Source: Tsukamurella paurometabola DSM 20162 (lineage in GTDB: Bacteria > Actinomycetota > Actinomycetes > Mycobacteriales > Mycobacteriaceae). Taken from it: a stretch of DNA of 64,000 nt. Within the stretch, counting starts at the first letter, position 1; every line of letters begins with the position of its first letter. Below, in pieces: positions 16,825 to 25,890 of this stretch. The position numbers and the translations under genes were made by a program. The notes under the pieces are model-generated. The model ran no database searches. It worked only from the letters and a program-made list of their open reading frames with translations, and was not told the DNA's origin. Where the stretch lies: contig NC_014158.1 of NCBI RefSeq assembly GCF_000092225.1, positions 2,914,001 to 2,978,000 on the forward strand. Reading direction: 5' to 3'.

Positions 16825-17994
16825 ATGACCGTATCGATGGACGTCATCGAGTCGGAAGAGCGCGTCGCTCTCCGAAAGACCGTGTCTGAGCTGGGCAGGA
16901 AGTTCGGGCCCGAGTATATGCGCGAGAAGATCGCATCCGGGGAGGGCCCCACCGAACTGTGGAAGGCCGCAGGTGATCTCGGCCTGGTCGGTGTGAACAT
17001 CGCCGAGCAGTACGGCGGCGGCGGCGCCGGCATGTACGAGTTGGGGATCGTCGGCGAGGAGCTGGCCGCGGTCGGCTCGTCGTTGTTGATGCTCGTCGTC
17101 TCCCCGGCGATCAACGGCACCATCATCTCGCGGTTCGGCACCGAGGAGCAGAAGCAGCGCTGGCTGCCGGGCATCGCGTCGGGCGAGACCATCGCCGCGT
17201 TCGCGATCACCGAGCCCGATGCGGGGAGCAACAGCCACCGGATCACCACCACCGCGCGCCGCGACGGCGACGACTGGATCATCTCGGGCCAGAAGACCTT
17301 CATCTCCGGCATCGAGCTGGCCGATGTGGTGCTGGTGGTCTCGCGCACGGAGGACGCCAAGTCCGGCAAACTCCGCCCGGCACTGTTCCTCATGCCCACC
17401 GATTCGCCGGGGCTGCAGAAGACCAAGATCCCCATGGAGGTGGGACTCCCCGAATCGCAGTGGACGTTGTTCTTCGACGATGTCCGGCTGCCCTCCGAAG
17501 CGCTCGTCGGTGAGCCGGATGCCGCCATCGCGCAGCTGTTCGCGGGGCTCAATCCCGAGCGGATCATGGCCTCCGCCGGTGCGGTCGGCTCGGCGCGCTA
17601 CGCCATTGATCGGGCGGTGGAGTACGCCAAGGGCCGCACCGTCTTCAAGGTCCCGATCGGCGCGCATCAGGCGATCGCCCATCCTCTCGCCGAACTCAAA
17701 GTGGAGACCGAGCTGGCGAAGCTGATGCTGCAGAAGGCCGCCACGCTCTACGACGCCGGCCAGGAGTTCGCGGCGGCCGAAGCCGCGAACATGGCGAAGT
17801 TCGCCGGCGCCGAGGCCGGGGCGAAGGCCGTCGACCGTGCGATCCATTCGCTCGGCGGTAACGGCCTCACCACCGAGTACGGTCTGGCCCAGATGCTGGT
17901 GGCCTCACGCCTGTTCCGGATCGCGCCGGTGAGCCGGGAGATGGTGCTGAACTTCATCTCCGAGCACTCACTCGGCCTACCGAAGAGCTACTAG
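16825..17994 (+). CDS. Acyl-CoA dehydrogenase (second copy in operon)
   Basis: 389 residues from ATG 16825, immediately after the carboxylase stop; longer frames run back through the carboxylase gene and are rejected. FAD-binding motif AFAITEPDAGSNSHR (about 130-144), a late IHSLGGNGLTTEYGL, and a Glu in LNPERIMASAG at the catalytic-base position are present. It differs clearly from the first dehydrogenase of the operon, so the pathway probably needs two oxidations, for example of successive side-chain-shortened intermediates in terpenoid breakdown. Nine bases separate it from the hydratase gene. Confidence 0.9.
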   Translation: MTVSMDVIESEERVALRKTVSELGRKFGPEYMREKIASGEGPTELWKAAGDLGLVGVNIAEQYGGGGAGMYELGIVGEELAAVGSSLLMLVVSPAINGTIISRFGTEEQKQRWLPGIASGETIAAFAITEPDAGSNSHRITTTARRDGDDWIISGQKTFISGIELADVVLVVSRTEDAKSGKLRPALFLMPTDSPGLQKTKIPMEVGLPESQWTLFFDDVRLPSEALVGEPDAAIAQLFAGLNPERIMASAGAVGSARYAIDRAVEYAKGRTVFKVPIGAHQAIAHPLAELKVETELAKLMLQKAATLYDAGQEFAAAEAANMAKFAGAEAGAKAVDRAIHSLGGNGLTTEYGLAQMLVASRLFRIAPVSREMVLNFISEHSLGLPKSY

Positions 17995-18002
17995 GAGTAC
18001 CC

Positions 18003-18791
18003 GTGACCGACGCTCCCCTGGTGCGGTACGAGGTACGCGACGGCGCCGCATACCTCACGATCGACAGCCCGCACAACCGCAACGCGATCTCGCAGCGGCT
18101 GCTCACCGACCTGCGGGCCGGTATCGACCGCGCAGGTATCGATGACACCGTCCGCGCCGTGGTACTCACCCACGACGGCGGGACCTTCTGCGCCGGTGCC
18201 GATCTCAAGGAAGCGGCCGCGAGCGGTGCGGGATCGGACCCGAAGTCGCGCACGCTCGCCATGATCGATGCGATGCGGGGTGTCATCGAATCTCCCAAGC
18301 CGGTGATCGCACAGGTGAACGGCCACGTCCGGGCAGGCGGCTTCGGCCTCATCGGTTCCTGCGATTTCGTCTTCGCCGGACCGGAGTCGACCTTCGCCGT
18401 TACCGAGACCCGAATCGGCGTGGCACCCGCGATGGTCTCGCTGGTACTGCTGCCGCACCTTCCCTCGCGCGTCGCCTCGTCACTGCTGCTCACCGGTAGG
18501 AAGTTCGACGCGATCGAGGCGGCGAGCCACGGCCTGATCACCGCTGCGGTCGACGATCCCGAGGCCGCGGTGGCGGATCAGCTCGCTGAACTGCGACTGT
18601 GCAGCCCGCAGGGTCTGCGCGAGACCAAGCAGATCCTGTGGCACGACGTGCTCGCCTCGTTCGACGAGCGGGCCAACGCCCTGGGCGACCAGTCGGCTCG
18701 CCTGTTCGGCTCGCCCGAATCGGTGGAAGGCATGACCGCGTTCCTGCAGAAGCGCGCGCCGAGCTGGGCCGAGCCCGCGGCCGCGCACTAG
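18003..18791 (+). CDS. Enoyl-CoA hydratase/isomerase family protein
   Basis: 262 residues from GTG. Crotonase-fold oxyanion-hole motifs are present: GTFCAGADLKEAA (about 60-72) and NGHVRAGGFGLIGSCDFVFA (about 107-126). In atu and liu pathways this position is filled by isohexenyl-glutaconyl-CoA or methylglutaconyl-CoA hydratase, acting directly on the carboxylase product. The usual second catalytic Glu is replaced in the TETRIGVAPAM region by a sequence also seen in AtuE/LiuC-type enzymes. Substrate assignment is by context. Confidence 0.87.
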   Translation: MTDAPLVRYEVRDGAAYLTIDSPHNRNAISQRLLTDLRAGIDRAGIDDTVRAVVLTHDGGTFCAGADLKEAAASGAGSDPKSRTLAMIDAMRGVIESPKPVIAQVNGHVRAGGFGLIGSCDFVFAGPESTFAVTETRIGVAPAMVSLVLLPHLPSRVASSLLLTGRKFDAIEAASHGLITAAVDDPEAAVADQLAELRLCSPQGLRETKQILWHDVLASFDERANALGDQSARLFGSPESVEGMTAFLQKRAPSWAEPAAAH

Positions 18792-18801
18792 GCTGAGCGG
18801 A

Positions 18802-19416
18802 ATGAGCGCCCTCCGCCCGCCGATGCGGGCACCCCAGCAGTCCCGCAGCCGGGAAACCCGGCAGCGGCTGCTGGAGACGACGATCGCCTCGCTCGCCGAC
18901 CGCGGCTGGGGTGCGACCACCGTCGGCAGCGTCGCCCGGCAGGCGGGCGTGTCACGCGGGGCCGCACAACACCACTTCCCCACCCGTGAGGATTTGATCT
19001 CCGCCGCGCTGGAGTACATGGGCGAGCAACGGATCGAGCACGCCCGGCAAGCCGGGGCCGCGGTGCCCGACGGACCCGAACGCCCGTTCGCGGTTGCCCG
19101 GCTCATCGTGGAGTACTACACGGACGATCTGTTCAAGGCGGCGCTGCATGTGTGGACCGCGGCCGCGAGCGACGATGCGCTCCGGGAACGCATGCTGCCC
19201 TTCGAGAACCGGCACTCGCGAGAGGTGTTCGGGCTCGCGATGACGCTGCTGGGCTTCGATCGTGACGACGAACAGGGCCGCCGCGCCGTCCAGGCGACGC
19301 TCGACCTGGCGCGCGGCCTGGGCCTCGCGGATCTGCTGTCCGACGATGCGGAACGTCGTGAACAGGTGGTCGAGTTCTGGGGCGCCCAGCTGGCCAATCT
19401 CGCCGCCGCGCGCTAA
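18802..19416 (+). CDS. TetR-family regulator of the atu/liu-like operon
   Basis: 204 residues. The HTH region (about 18-60) ends in VSRGAAQHHFPTREDLISAA, a clear TetR DNA-binding motif; the remainder is a ligand-binding domain. It is the last gene of the operon, 10 bp after the hydratase, and probably represses the operon until an acyl-CoA intermediate accumulates (inference). Its stop codon abuts the stop codon of the convergent recG with no intervening base. Confidence 0.88.
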   Translation: MSALRPPMRAPQQSRSRETRQRLLETTIASLADRGWGATTVGSVARQAGVSRGAAQHHFPTREDLISAALEYMGEQRIEHARQAGAAVPDGPERPFAVARLIVEYYTDDLFKAALHVWTAAASDDALRERMLPFENRHSREVFGLAMTLLGFDRDDEQGRRAVQATLDLARGLGLADLLSDDAERREQVVEFWGAQLANLAAAR

Positions 19417-21753
19417 TCAGGCCTTGTCCAGATAGTCCTCACGACTACCGCCGAGGATCACCGCGTTCATCTCCCGCAGCGCTCCATGACCTTCCAGTTC
19501 GGGGTCCTCGTCGATCACCTCGAAGGCGAATGCCCGGGCGGCGTCGAGAACGTCGCCGTCGTTCGCGAGGTCGAGGAAACTCAGGCGCCGCGCGAGGCCG
19601 GACTGGTCCACGCCGAGGATATCGCCGAAACCGCGGTGCTCGAGGTCGAGCTGTGCGAGGGCGAATCCGTCGACGGTGCCCGCCACCGACTCCAGCCGCT
19701 CCATGGTGCGCGCCGACGGGGTGTCGGTCACCAGTAGGCACAGCCCCGGCAAGCCGCCACGTCCGACACGGCCGCGCAGTTGGTGCAACTGGCTGATACC
19801 GAACCGCTCAGCGTCCATCACCACCATGGTGGTGGCATTGGCGACGTCGACACCCACTTCGATCACCGTGGTCGCCACCAGCACATCGATCTCGCCGGCC
19901 GCGAATTCGGCCATGACGGAGGCCTTCTCCTCGGCGGGCAGACGGCCGTGGAGCAGGGCGATCCGGTGCTGTCCGAGTTCACTTCCGACGAGCTGGTCGT
20001 ACATGTCGATCGCCGACGTCATCTTCGGCTGCTCGCTCTCGGCGGCGTCCTCGCCCCCGGCATCACCGCGGTCCTTCTCCCGGCGCACCGGGGCAGCGAC
20101 CTGCTCGAATTGGTAGTCCTCGTCGGTGAACGACGTCTTCGCCTGCTCGCCCGAGGGGTCATCACCGATCCGCGGGCACACCACGTACACCTGGCGGCCC
20201 GCGCGGACCTCCTCGTCGACCCGGGCCCAGGCCCGATCGATCCACCCGGGCCTGCCCTCCGGGACCACCGACGTCTGGATCGGCTGCCGCCCGCGCGGGA
20301 GCTCGCGCAGCACCGAGGTGGACATGTCACCGAACTGGGCGAGCGCCACGGTGCGCGGGATCGGCGTGGCCGTCATGACCAGCAGGTGCGGGGTCATATC
20401 GTCGGGTCCCTTGCGCCGCAAACGGTCCCGCTGCTCCACACCGAACCGGTGCTGCTCATCGACCACCACCAGACCCAGCCGGAAGAAGTCGACGGTGTCT
20501 TCGAGCAGCGCATGCGTGCCGATCACGATGCCCGCTTCACCGCTGACGATCCGCAGCAACGCCGCTCGCCGCGCCTTGGTGTTCATCGACCCGGTGAGCA
20601 GGGTCACGGTGGTCGCGGCGTCGGCCGCGCCGAGCTGCCCCGCTTCGCCCAGGTCGCCGAGCATCTTCGTGATCGAGAGCATGTGCTGCGTGGCGAGCAC
20701 CTCCGTCGGTGCGAGCAAGACCGCCTGGTAGCCGGAATCGACGGCGGCCAGCATCGCCAACAACGCGACCAACGTCTTGCCGGAGCCCACCTCACCCTGC
20801 AGCAGCCGCGTCATCGGGTGTCCCTGCGACAGATCCCCGAGAATCTCCGCGAGCACCTCCTCCTGACCGGCGGTGAGCTGGAACGGAAGTCGCTCCCGGA
20901 GCCCCGCCTGCAGCGGACCGTCGACGGCGGCGAGTTGCGGCGCCGGCACCGTGCCCACGTCATGGGCACGCCGCGCGAGCGCCGTCTCGATCGCGACGGC
21001 CTCGTCGAACGAGAGCCGCCGCCGCGCAGCATCGGCCTCGGAGCGCCGCTTCGGGAAGTGCGCCACACGCAGCGCCTCGTCGAAGCCGAGCAAGCCGTGA
21101 AGCGAGCGGAATCCGTCCGGCAGGGACTCCGGTACCGGCGCCAAGCGGGTCAGGACCAGGTCGACGATGGAAGCGATGAGCCAGGTGGGCATGTTCTTGG
21201 TGCCGTGGTAGATCGGCACCACCGGCCCGGTGAGCAGGGCGAGGTTCGCGAGCTTGAGCCGCTTGGAACCGGCTTTGGTGGCGCCGGTCTCGTTGGCGGC
21301 GAGAGCCTCGGTCGAGGACATGTCGTCGTCCGGCAGGACCAGCCAGTCCGGATGCGTGAGTTGGAGCTTCCGGTTGAACTCGCCCAACCGCCCGATCAGC
21401 AGCAGTTGACGTCCGGGCTGGATCGGCTTGGGCAGGTAGTTGAAGAAGGTCACGTCGTAGGCGCGGACCTTGTTGACCACCTGCACCTTGAACATCTTCT
21501 TCCCGCGATGGTGCGGGCGTGGCGGCGTCACCGCGGTCACCGTGCCGATCACCACCACGTCATCGCCGATCTTCGGTTCGGTGGCGCGCGTGCCCTCGTC
21601 GATCGAGGCACCGCCCTCGTACCGGAACGGGAAGTGCCGCAGCAGGTCACCGACGGTGGCGAGGCCCAGCTCGGTGGTGACCTGGTCGGCGATCTCGGGA
21701 TCGATGGCCTCGACCAGCGGAGTCTGCAGGGTGAGGTCGGCGGCTGCGCTCAT
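19417..21753 (-). CDS. recG: ATP-dependent DNA helicase RecG
   Basis: 778 residues. The N-terminal wedge/OB domain (about 60-180) is followed by the helicase core: Walker A GEVGSGKT (about 320-327), the DEAH-like box VVDEQHRFGVEQRDRLR, SATs-like VMTATPIPRT and the C-terminal QLRGRVGRGGLPG. RecG remodels stalled forks and branch-migrates Holliday junctions. An extra acidic insert (EDAAESEQP) sits in the second helicase domain. The start ATG overlaps the upstream stop by four bases, as in the mycobacterial gene order. Confidence 0.96.
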   Translation of the reverse strand: MSAAADLTLQTPLVEAIDPEIADQVTTELGLATVGDLLRHFPFRYEGGASIDEGTRATEPKIGDDVVVIGTVTAVTPPRPHHRGKKMFKVQVVNKVRAYDVTFFNYLPKPIQPGRQLLLIGRLGEFNRKLQLTHPDWLVLPDDDMSSTEALAANETGATKAGSKRLKLANLALLTGPVVPIYHGTKNMPTWLIASIVDLVLTRLAPVPESLPDGFRSLHGLLGFDEALRVAHFPKRRSEADAARRRLSFDEAVAIETALARRAHDVGTVPAPQLAAVDGPLQAGLRERLPFQLTAGQEEVLAEILGDLSQGHPMTRLLQGEVGSGKTLVALLAMLAAVDSGYQAVLLAPTEVLATQHMLSITKMLGDLGEAGQLGAADAATTVTLLTGSMNTKARRAALLRIVSGEAGIVIGTHALLEDTVDFFRLGLVVVDEQHRFGVEQRDRLRRKGPDDMTPHLLVMTATPIPRTVALAQFGDMSTSVLRELPRGRQPIQTSVVPEGRPGWIDRAWARVDEEVRAGRQVYVVCPRIGDDPSGEQAKTSFTDEDYQFEQVAAPVRREKDRGDAGGEDAAESEQPKMTSAIDMYDQLVGSELGQHRIALLHGRLPAEEKASVMAEFAAGEIDVLVATTVIEVGVDVANATTMVVMDAERFGISQLHQLRGRVGRGGLPGLCLLVTDTPSARTMERLESVAGTVDGFALAQLDLEHRGFGDILGVDQSGLARRLSFLDLANDGDVLDAARAFAFEVIDEDPELEGHGALREMNAVILGGSREDYLDKA

Positions 21754-23423
21754 TCGACGCCGATCTCCATCACACTCCCGGTTTGTCCGCCGCGGTAGCC
21801 GACCACTTCCACCTCGGGCCGGTCGGGCCGCAGAGCGGCTGCGACCCGGTCGGGGAAGTCGCCGTCGCCGGCATCGCCGAGGAGCACGGTCACCATATCG
21901 CCGCCGGTGGCGAGCAACAGCTCGGCGAGGGCCTCCCCCGCGGAGTACTGATCCTCTTCGAGCACCACGACCTCACCGCCGACCATGCCGAGATAGTCGC
22001 CGGGACCGCACGGTCCGAGGATGGTGAGGGCGTCCTCGGTGACGGCCACGACCGAGCCGCACCGCGCGCCGGCGGCGGCTTCGGCCATGGAGAAGGTGTC
22101 GTCGGCGGCGTGGCCGCGCGGATCGTGCACCGCGAGTGCTGCGATCGCCTGCACCATCGATGAGGTGGGCAGAAGCGTCACCAGGACACCGGATTCCCGT
22201 GAGCGTGCGGCCACGGCCAGAAGTTCCGGAGTCGGCAGCGCTCCGTTGGGCATGAGCAACACCTCGCGGCCCTCGAACCGGTGCAGCGCTACGAGCAAAC
22301 CGGCGTGGGTGATCCCCTCATCACAGCGGATCACCTCCGCGCCCTCGGCGGCGAACAGCTCGGCGGCACCGTCGCCGGAGACCAGGGCGACGATCGCCCG
22401 CGGCGCGTCCAGGAGCGCCTGTAGCGGCGTTTCGCCGGTCTCCTGCAGCACAGTGACGGCGATGCTCCGGAGCTTGCCGAGGGCGAGGCCGGCCTGAATG
22501 GCACGCCCCGGCTCGGTGGTGTGCGCATGCACCGACCACGTAGCCACCGGATCGGGATCGGCGGCGGCCACCACGACCACGGAATCGCCGAACGTCTGCA
22601 ACTCGTCGCGCAGGCGCGAGGCCGCGGCATCGGTGGCATCCGGAAGCAGGTACATGACCTCGTAGTCCACGTGGGGTCCGCGGGGCGGATCGTCGTGGCC
22701 GTGATCGTGCGGATGGTCGGCCGCATCCTCCGGGTCGACGTTCACCTGGACGTGCGGCGCCGCCTGGCGAGTGAACCGGGGGCGCTCCGGTGTCACTCCG
22801 GCGGTCACCTCGACGAGGGCGTCGAGCAAGACCAACAAACCCCGGCCGCCGGCGTCGACCACGCCGGCGCGGGCGTTGTCGGCGAGCTGGTCCCGGGTGC
22901 GCAGGAGCGCATCGAACGCGGTATCGGCGGCGCCGCGAGCGCAGGCGGGGAGGTCGGCCCCACCCGCCAGTGCGGCTGCGGCACCGTCGGCCGCGGCCCG
23001 GAGGACGGACAGGATGGTGCCCTCGATCGGGTCGGCGACCGCGGAGGTGACCAAGCCGGTGGCGGTGCGCAGCCCCTCGGCGAGCCCCGCGGCCTCGAGG
23101 TCGGCGTCCGGACCGAGCTGCCCGACCACGCCGCGCATAATCTGCGAGACGATCACACCCGAATTACCGCGGGCCCCGGAAACAGCGCCGGCCACCGTCG
23201 CCCGGGCCACCGCATGCGGCCCTTCCGTCCGATCGGCCTCCTCGGCCGCGCGGGCAGCAGCACGCAGAGTGACCAGCATGTTCGTCCCCGTATCGGCGTC
23301 GGCAACGGGGAAGACGTTGAGGGCGTTGATCTCGTCGACGGAACGCTCGAGACCGAGCACCGCGCGCCGGAGCCAGGCCACCACCACGCGGCCGTCCTGC
23401 TCGCTCGGTCCCGTCACGGCCAC
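21750..23423 (-). CDS. DAK2/DhaL-domain protein (FakA-like)
   Basis: 557 residues from GTG. The N-terminal DhaL-type nucleotide-binding domain contains NVFPVADADTGTNML with the Mg-ligand Asp triad, and GAVSGARGNSGVIVSQIMRG. The C-terminal half is the DegV-associated FakA_C-type region ending GGQTGSVMEIGVE. In Firmicutes, FakA phosphorylates fatty acids bound by FakB; a DegV/FakB partner is not in this window. An unusual His/Asp-rich stretch (HPHDHGHDD) interrupts the middle. Translationally coupled to recG through a four-base overlap. Confidence 0.87.
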   Translation of the reverse strand: MAVTGPSEQDGRVVVAWLRRAVLGLERSVDEINALNVFPVADADTGTNMLVTLRAAARAAEEADRTEGPHAVARATVAGAVSGARGNSGVIVSQIMRGVVGQLGPDADLEAAGLAEGLRTATGLVTSAVADPIEGTILSVLRAAADGAAAALAGGADLPACARGAADTAFDALLRTRDQLADNARAGVVDAGGRGLLVLLDALVEVTAGVTPERPRFTRQAAPHVQVNVDPEDAADHPHDHGHDDPPRGPHVDYEVMYLLPDATDAAASRLRDELQTFGDSVVVVAAADPDPVATWSVHAHTTEPGRAIQAGLALGKLRSIAVTVLQETGETPLQALLDAPRAIVALVSGDGAAELFAAEGAEVIRCDEGITHAGLLVALHRFEGREVLLMPNGALPTPELLAVAARSRESGVLVTLLPTSSMVQAIAALAVHDPRGHAADDTFSMAEAAAGARCGSVVAVTEDALTILGPCGPGDYLGMVGGEVVVLEEDQYSAGEALAELLLATGGDMVTVLLGDAGDGDFPDRVAAALRPDRPEVEVVGYRGGQTGSVMEIGVE

Positions 23424-23465
23424 CAGCCTAGTGGGCCGTCACACAGGACAGGGGCGCCGGAGCGG

Positions 23466-23496
23466 TTTGGCCTGTAGACCCCTATCGGTCTATGAT
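23466..23496 (+). promoter_or_regulatory. Putative rpmB promoter
   Basis: TTGGCC (23467-23472) and TATGAT (23491-23496), 18 bp apart, resemble -35 and -10 elements and lie about 90 bp ahead of rpmB in a divergent gap. Pattern only. Confidence 0.45.
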
Positions 23497-23585
23497 TGCA
23501 GGGTTGCCTCGCGTCCGGGCGTGTCCTTCGGGTATCGACCGGCGAGGCGGAACGACAGATTCATCTATTGCGAGGAGTACACGAC

Positions 23586-23777
23586 ATGGCTGCCGTCTGC
23601 GACGTCTGCGACAAGGGCCCCGGCTTCGGTAAGTCGGTGTCGCACTCGCATCGGCGTACCAATCGCCGGTGGAACCCGAACATCCAGACCGTGCGTGCCC
23701 AGGTGGCACCCGGTCAGACCAAGCGCCTGAACGTGTGCACCTCGTGCATCAAGGCCGGCAAGGTCGTTCGCGGCTGA
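23586..23777 (+). CDS. rpmB: 50S ribosomal protein L28
   Basis: 63 residues, starting at ATG 23586 (a longer in-frame reading is possible but not needed). The sequence MAAVCDVCDKGPGFGKSVSH and the late NVCTSCIKAGK give two CxxC pairs, so this is the zinc-binding (C+) form of L28. Many mycolic-acid actinobacteria also have a zinc-free paralogue elsewhere that replaces it under zinc starvation. It has its own promoter and a strong terminator, so it is a single-gene unit. Confidence 0.95.
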   Translation: MAAVCDVCDKGPGFGKSVSHSHRRTNRRWNPNIQTVRAQVAPGQTKRLNVCTSCIKAGKVVRG

Positions 23778-23793
23778 TCCGCGAGAACATCCA

Positions 23794-23830
23794 CGAAGGC
23801 CCGCGACCGTTTTTCGGTCGCGGGCCTTCG
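23794..23830. terminator. Strong hairpin terminator after rpmB
   Basis: Perfect 16-bp arms, CGAAGGCCCGCGACCG and its complement, around a TTTTT loop. There is no downstream U-tract, typical of actinobacterial I-shaped terminators. Confidence 0.85.
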
Positions 23831-23855
23831 TCTCGTTCGCTGATAGGTTCGTGAC

Positions 23856-24479
23856 GTGGCCGATTCCCCCTCCGCCGAGCGGCGTCCGGCGCCCGTGCAG
23901 CGCCGCGGGCAGGTACGGCGGGACGCGATCCTTGACGCCGCGGAGGCACTGTTCATCGAATCCGGCTACGAGGGCGCCACGCTGAAGGCGATCAGTGAGC
24001 GCACCGGGATTCCTCTTGCGTCCGTCTACCACTACTTCAAGGACCGTGGGCAGGTCGATGGCGAGGTGGCGCGGCGACATGCCGAAGACCTGACCGCATC
24101 CGTCGTCTCGGCAGTACAGGAGGCCGACCGGCGCTCCGATCTGGACCGGGTGCTCAGCCTGGTGGTGCATGCGTTCGTCGGGTACTACCGCCGGCACCCG
24201 GGGTTCGTGGAATTGTGGCTGGCCAGGCGCAACGCCGTACTCAGTGAGGTCGCCGAGGAGTTCGACATGGTCCAGTCGGACAAGCTCTGGCGGCTACTGA
24301 TCGACCGCGACCTGATCGCCGCCGACACCCCCGCGCTCGTGGTGCGCCTGGCGTACGAGGCCGGTGCTCGCCTGCTGGACCTCGCCTTCGGCGACGACCG
24401 GCACGGCGATGATGCGGTGATCGCCGAGGCGGTGCGGCTGCTGAGTTCCTATCTCGGCTCGTACGCCCCCATGACCTGA
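23856..24479 (+). CDS. TetR-family transcriptional regulator
   Basis: 207 residues from GTG 23856. The HTH unit runs to about residue 60 with ISERTGIPLASVYHYFKDRG as the recognition region. The C-terminal effector domain includes RRHPGFVELWLARR, typical of the TetR C-terminal group with aromatic or hydrophobic ligands. It is convergent with the flavin oxidoreductase gene, whose promoter carries a palindrome of the size bound by TetR dimers. Regulation of that gene is therefore likely but not shown. Not part of the conserved rpmB-ung order in mycobacteria. Confidence 0.87.
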   Translation: MADSPSAERRPAPVQRRGQVRRDAILDAAEALFIESGYEGATLKAISERTGIPLASVYHYFKDRGQVDGEVARRHAEDLTASVVSAVQEADRRSDLDRVLSLVVHAFVGYYRRHPGFVELWLARRNAVLSEVAEEFDMVQSDKLWRLLIDRDLIAADTPALVVRLAYEAGARLLDLAFGDDRHGDDAVIAEAVRLLSSYLGSYAPMT

Positions 24480-24525
24480 CGAGCCCTGCCCCACGGCGGC
24501 GGGACAGGGCTTGACGGCGGATCGG

Positions 24526-25872
24526 TTACAGGCTCGCGAGGACCGCTCGCGCCGCGCGCTCGCCGGAGGTCGCGGCATCGGCGAGCGAGGGCATGTCGAG
24601 TTGGAAGTCTCCCGCGAGGTGGATCGGACCGAGCGGCTCGCGCAGGATGGGCAGCGACGCCCGCTCGCCGGGCCCCCAGAAGGGCACCACACGATGGTGA
24701 CGGCGCACGATCGGCTCACCGAGTTTGCCCGCGAGTTCCGGGTACACACCCAGGAGATCGCGGGTGAACCGCTCGGCGATCTCCTCGTCGGTGAGGCGGA
24801 ACAACTCGTCGGCCTTCGCACCGCCGGCGAAGCAGGCCAGCGCACCCCCGGGCTTCCGCGCACCCGGACCGCGCACCGCGGCAGCGTGATTGAACATGGC
24901 CTGGAAGGACAGCAACGGGGTGGAGACGGCGAAGAAGTCGTCCCAACGCTGCGGGCCCTGCTCGTCGGTGAAGAAGCCGACCACCACGTAGCGGCCGTAC
25001 GCGATGTCCGTGTACGCGTCCCGGTACGCCCGCGGCAGCTCCGGCAGAATGCGCACTGCGATGTCGGCGGGAACGGTCACCACGGCCCGCTTCGCCCGGA
25101 TTCGGGCGGGACCGCCGGCATCGTGGTACTCGACCCGCACGCCGTCACCGTCGCGGGAGACGGAGTCGACGGTGGCGCCCAACCGCAACCGGTCGCCGAG
25201 GTCCTCGGCGAGGATGTCGGTGAGGGTCTGGTTGCCGCCGACCGGGAGCGAGAAGTTGGGGACCTTGGCGGGATCCGCCAGGGCAATCCCGATCGAGGTG
25301 ACGAACTGCGTCGCTGCCGTTTCCTCGGGCTCGCAGCCCATCCATTGACCGGAGAACGCGCGGACCACCGCATCGGCGACCTTCGAGCGCACACCCCGCA
25401 GGATGTACGACGCGGGCCGGTCGTCGAGTGCCGCCCGGACCCGAGAACCGATGGCACCGTCGGGCTTGGCCTCCAGGGCGATCGCGCCGGAGACGATGCG
25501 GGCACCGACCAGGGCCATGCCGAGCCGGTCGCGCATGGTCATCTTCGTGCGGAACAGGAGCGCGACGGGGTTCGCGGTATCGACCAGGCGGCCGTTGAGC
25601 ACGAGTGCGACCTTCTTGCCGGCAAGGGTGCCGCGCTCGATGCCGTGCTTGTCGAGTTCCTCGATGAGGGTGCCGGTGCCCTCCGTGAACTGGGTGCCGA
25701 CGTTGATCCAGTAGTCGCCCCGCCGGACGGATTCGACGCGACCGCCGGGGCGATCGCTCGCTTCGAGGACGATCACGTCGCGGTCGGCGAGGGTGTTGCC
25801 CGCCATCAGCCCGGACATGCCCGCGCCGATCACGACGACCTCGCGGCTCTCTTCTCGTACCTGCTCGGTCAT
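24526..25872 (-). CDS. Flavin-containing amine oxidase-like FAD oxidoreductase
   Basis: 448 residues from ATG 25872 (RBS GGAAGG). The N-terminal dinucleotide-binding motif VVVIGAGMSGLMAG and the following VLEASDRPGGRVES are the standard flavin monoamine oxidase/protoporphyrinogen oxidase start. The C-terminal HLAGDFQLDMPSLADAATSG is the matching FAD-closing motif. Substrate unknown: amine, steroid or polyene desaturation are all possible for this family. Longer starts run into ung and are rejected. Probably controlled by the TetR encoded just downstream. Confidence 0.85.
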   Translation of the reverse strand: MTEQVREESREVVVIGAGMSGLMAGNTLADRDVIVLEASDRPGGRVESVRRGDYWINVGTQFTEGTGTLIEELDKHGIERGTLAGKKVALVLNGRLVDTANPVALLFRTKMTMRDRLGMALVGARIVSGAIALEAKPDGAIGSRVRAALDDRPASYILRGVRSKVADAVVRAFSGQWMGCEPEETAATQFVTSIGIALADPAKVPNFSLPVGGNQTLTDILAEDLGDRLRLGATVDSVSRDGDGVRVEYHDAGGPARIRAKRAVVTVPADIAVRILPELPRAYRDAYTDIAYGRYVVVGFFTDEQGPQRWDDFFAVSTPLLSFQAMFNHAAAVRGPGARKPGGALACFAGGAKADELFRLTDEEIAERFTRDLLGVYPELAGKLGEPIVRRHHRVVPFWGPGERASLPILREPLGPIHLAGDFQLDMPSLADAATSGERAARAVLASL

Positions 25873-25890
25873 GATGATCCTTCCATTTTC

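Noticed and set aside
19780-21798. Long open frame antisense to recG (672 codons), and similar ones opposite ilvB (55518-57602), AtuA (10265-11971) and serA (45008-46684)
   Set aside because: They are shadows of high-GC codon usage: His/Arg/Gly-rich translations without any recognisable motif, lying exactly opposite well-supported genes.
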